Shown here piece by piece: positions 3,389 to 5,630 of a DNA stretch of 5,630 nt (positions are counted from its first letter, which is position 1; every line of letters begins with the position of its first letter). The notes beneath the pieces are model-generated. The model worked only from the letters and a program-made list of their open reading frames with translations, had not been told where the DNA came from and ran no database searches. This stretch comes from Desulfurococcales archaeon. Its GTDB lineage: Archaea > Thermoproteota > Thermoprotei_A > CAZTBM01 > SZUA-1508. The stretch is from assembly GCA_015661855.1 (NCBI GenBank), contig DQVH01000074.1:1-5630 (forward strand), in the 5' to 3' direction. Both the position numbers and the translations under genes were made by a program.

Positions 3389-5630
3389 ATGTGGTTCTAC
3401 CTAAGACCGGATGCTATTAGTGTGTGGGAGGACGATGAGGTAAAGAGAAGACTTAAATGGTACTATTCGGTTATGGTTAATTCTAAACCAGCGAAATTTA
3501 TGATAGCTAAAAGGGTACACGCTGAGGAAAATCCATATGAAATTAATGATCTAGCAGAGTTATGGAAAATACATGATAGACTTTCTAAGGATTTTGATAA
3601 AATCCTAAACAAGGTTAAGAATGGTAGTATAGATATAAATGAGCTAGATAAGCCTAATTATAGCTTTCTTGACGTAAAAATTGCTATAGCATGGAAGATT
3701 GTAGAGAGATGCCACTTTTGTGAACGTAGATGTAATGTAAATAGGGTTAAGGGTGAGAAGGGATTTTGTAGATTAAACTCTAAAGCAGTAGTACACTCAT
3801 GGTTTCATCATTATGGTGAGGAGGCACCACTAGTTCCAAGTGGAACCATATTCTATGGTAGCTGCAACTTTAGATGTGTTTACTGTATTGATGAGGATGA
3901 GTACTTACTAGCAAGAATTAATGATAGAATCACCATTGATAAACTAAAAAACATAGTAAAATACTTCACAAACGGTGTAAAAGTGGAAGTTTTAACTCTA
4001 AGTGGTTGGAGGAGAGTAAAAAACATAGTAAGTAGAGTTAGTCATGTAGTTCACGAAATAATCACAGATAGAGGTATGAAAGTAAAACTTACACCCGAGC
4101 ATATCATAATAGTTCAAGACGGTAACTATAACCTAAAAGAAGTTTTCACAGAAAACCTAAGAGTAGGAGATAAACTTGTAACTTTATCAAGCATTTATAA
4201 TTCCAGGTTAAAACCAAATAATACCATAATTGATTTTATCGAAGACATAAACTTAATAGAGGAATTAGATAAATCGTTAGACTCAAAGCTAAAGGAGAAG
4301 ATTAGGGTAAAAAATGTATCTAAAACTATTAGAGAGTTACGTAGAAAATACGGTATCAGCTATAAGGAGTTAATGAGTAAAGCTCATGTAGAAAACTTTA
4401 AGTACAGTTGGATTAACTCAGATTCGTACCCATTCCAAGAGTTCATTAAGGTATATAAAGAGTTTAAGGAGCTGCGTGAAAACATATCACAATACACTAT
4501 CTCATTAGGGAGGGGAGTAAAATACTACATTCCAGCATTAATTAAGATAACGCCTAACCTTATGAGGTTTCTAGGCTACTTTATTGCTGGAGGTAGCTAT
4601 AAGAATGACCATACTATAATAATTTCAATACCATGTGAAAAAGTATATAAGGACATAGTATGTTGTATAAGAGAACTGCTAAAGGGAGCTAGTATAGGTA
4701 AAATAATACAATACCGTAAGAGTAGAAAGAGTAAAGCACCTGAGATAATTATTAGAAACAAGCTGCTATGTATACTATTGAAACACGTATTTTGCATAGA
4801 GAGCGAGAAATATAATAGGAGTTTACCCTGGATAATCTATAATGTGCGTAGAGACTTAGTAAAAGAATTTCTTACAGCATTCCTAACTTACAACGGTATT
4901 CTAAAGTTTGATAGGGAGAGAGGGAAAATACAAATTATAGTAGACTCGGAGAAACTAGTATACAGCTTAATATACCTACTTGGACTACATGGCATTCAGT
5001 TTAGAATTAATGAGAACCCATCAGTAAACGACTATACCCGACTAGATCACAACATTAGGAATAAGTATTACTTAGTAGAGACCAGTATTCACAGTAATGT
5101 ACATGAACTAGTAGATTTAACCCAACTTATTAACTCAAGTGTAAAATATGAAACACATAATCACTCACTATTTAATGAGGGAATTGAGGAAGTTAATGAT
5201 GTCGTTACCAAAATAAAAATAGTCAATAGTATGAGGAGAGTATATGACATAATTTTAGATGTACATAGTGATAGTTTAGAGGAACATGTATTCTTTGCTG
5301 GAAGTGGTATACTAGTACATAACTGTCAAAACTATGATATTTCACAAGTTTATCCAACTGACGGAGTAATTGTTGATGCTAAGAGTCTTGCGTTAATACA
5401 GAAGAAGCTTAGAGAAGAGGGAGTTCGAAATATAAATCATGTTGGAGGTGATCCTACACCAAACATACATGTAATACTTGAGTCAATGAAATACCTAGAT
5501 GCTAACGTCCCACAATTATGGAATAGCAATATGTATTGCTCCCTAGAGGCTATGAAGCTACTTAGAGAGGTAATCGATATCTGGCTACCAGACTTTAAGT
5601 ATGGTAATAATAAGTGTGCTGAAAGACTAT
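3389..5630 (+). CDS. PflX-type (COG1313) radical SAM protein interrupted by an intein; 3' end beyond window
   Basis: An uninterrupted frame of 747 codons runs off the window. Removing the intein (residues 166-645) leaves 165 N-terminal and at least 102 C-terminal extein residues of a protein like PflX, a homologue of pyruvate-formate-lyase activating enzyme with unknown substrate. The N-extein has a cysteine cluster C108-C111-C115-C127 in the context CHFCERRC and GEKGFC, then HHYGEEAPLVPSGTIFY. The radical SAM motif is C159-NFR-C163-VY-C166, which binds the [4Fe-4S] cluster. The C-extein resumes CQNYDISQ and has GGDPTPN (686-692), PQLWNSNMY and WLPDFKYGNNKCAERL, all family hallmarks. ATG 3389 is chosen; GTG 3380 is an in-frame alternative. 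GGAG (3382-3385) is too close to be a good Shine-Dalgarno site, so leaderless initiation is likely. The family assignment is firm; the reaction is not known. Confidence 0.93.
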   Translation, partial: MWFYLRPDAISVWEDDEVKRRLKWYYSVMVNSKPAKFMIAKRVHAEENPYEINDLAELWKIHDRLSKDFDKILNKVKNGSIDINELDKPNYSFLDVKIAIAWKIVERCHFCERRCNVNRVKGEKGFCRLNSKAVVHSWFHHYGEEAPLVPSGTIFYGSCNFRCVYCIDEDEYLLARINDRITIDKLKNIVKYFTNGVKVEVLTLSGWRRVKNIVSRVSHVVHEIITDRGMKVKLTPEHIIIVQDGNYNLKEVFTENLRVGDKLVTLSSIYNSRLKPNNTIIDFIEDINLIEELDKSLDSKLKEKIRVKNVSKTIRELRRKYGISYKELMSKAHVENFKYSWINSDSYPFQEFIKVYKEFKELRENISQYTISLGRGVKYYIPALIKITPNLMRFLGYFIAGGSYKNDHTIIISIPCEKVYKDIVCCIRELLKGASIGKIIQYRKSRKSKAPEIIIRNKLLCILLKHVFCIESEKYNRSLPWIIYNVRRDLVKEFLTAFLTYNGILKFDRERGKIQIIVDSEKLVYSLIYLLGLHGIQFRINENPSVNDYTRLDHNIRNKYYLVETSIHSNVHELVDLTQLINSSVKYETHNHSLFNEGIEEVNDVVTKIKIVNSMRRVYDIILDVHSDSLEEHVFFAGSGILVHNCQNYDISQVYPTDGVIVDAKSLALIQKKLREEGVRNINHVGGDPTPNIHVILESMKYLDANVPQLWNSNMYCSLEAMKLLREVIDIWLPDFKYGNNKCAERL
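3884..5323 (+). mobile_element. Intein (480 residues) with degenerate LAGLIDADG endonuclease
   Basis: A self-splicing protein insertion. Intein residue 1 is Cys (TGT 3884-3886). Block B is KLTPEHIIIV with T70-x-x-H73, which activates the N-terminal scissile bond. Block N4 is ENLRVGDKL (90-98). Block F is RVYDIILDVHSDSL (452-465) plus HVFFAG, and block G is SGILVHN with penultimate His479 and terminal Asn480, followed by Cys+1 (TGT 5324-5326). All residues required for class 1 splicing are present. The central part is a two-motif LAGLIDADG endonuclease region. Joining 3883 to 5324 restores ...CNFRCVY-CQNYDIS..., an exact radical SAM motif, which fixes both ends. Length is normal for an endonuclease-bearing intein. 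Codon use resembles the host gene, suggesting long residence or a similar donor. Confidence 0.95.
4547..5143 (+). other. LAGLIDADG homing endonuclease domain of the intein, catalytic positions substituted
   Basis: The first dodecapeptide is LMRFLGYFIAGGSY (intein residues 226-239) and the second LVKEFLTAFLTYNGIL (325-340). In active enzymes each motif ends in an acidic residue plus Gly that binds the catalytic metal. Here the acidic positions are Gly236 (GGA, 4589-4591) and Asn337 (AAC, 4892-4894). Each is one transition away from an acidic codon (GAA to GGA, GAC to AAC). The reading frame and the rest of the domain are intact, so this looks like early loss of cutting activity. Before it, residues about 140-180 (SKTIRELRRKYGISYKELM) are helical and could be a DNA-binding subdomain. 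Confidence 0.8.

Noticed and set aside
4597..4797. Minus-strand open frame of 66 codons, hydrophobic
   Set aside because: It is antisense to the intein endonuclease region; its hydrophobicity reflects A+T-rich codons read on the other strand.

Overview
The window looks like part of a low-GC, probably hyperthermophilic crenarchaeal (Thermoproteota) chromosome. Support: four archaeal/eukaryotic-type translation and ribosome-assembly genes in a row, an intron-containing tRNA-His with an archaeal bulge-helix-bulge splice site, a C/D-box-type guide RNA, AGA/AGG and ATA codons used freely, and GGTG-type Shine-Dalgarno sites. Genus-level placement is not possible from the sequence alone. All supported features are on the plus strand.

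Region 1 (1-2534) is a tight cluster: NMD3 homologue (its 5' end lies outside the window), initiation factor aIF1A (TTG start), atypical kinase RIO1, and a two-KH-domain Dim2/Pno1 homologue. The gaps are about 20-25 nt and three of the four genes have a visible Shine-Dalgarno site, so co-transcription is likely. Together they cover small-subunit maturation (RIO1, Dim2), a large-subunit-linked factor (NMD3) and initiation (aIF1A). RIO1 has no ATG/GTG/TTG in the place where its conserved N-terminus should begin. The best-placed codon is ATA at 1149.

Region 2 (2535-2830) is an RNA island. It holds a candidate C/D-box guide RNA just after the Dim2 stop, a second G+C-rich structured segment that resembles a one-hairpin H/ACA RNA, and tRNA-His(GTG) with encoded G-1, C73 and CCA and a 22-nt intron between positions 37 and 38.

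Region 3 (2897-3230) has a promoter, a strong Shine-Dalgarno site and a 93-residue two-helix membrane protein of unknown function.

Region 4 (3389 to the end) is the most striking part. It is a radical SAM protein of the PflX (COG1313) type, open through the 3' edge, split by an in-frame 480-residue intein (3884-5323). The intein sits exactly at the third cysteine of the CX3CX2C iron-sulfur motif: Cys1 of the intein occupies that place in the precursor, and Cys+1 of the C-extein takes it over after splicing. The splicing motifs look intact. Both LAGLIDADG catalytic positions are substituted (Gly and Asn), so the homing endonuclease is probably dead while splicing is preserved.
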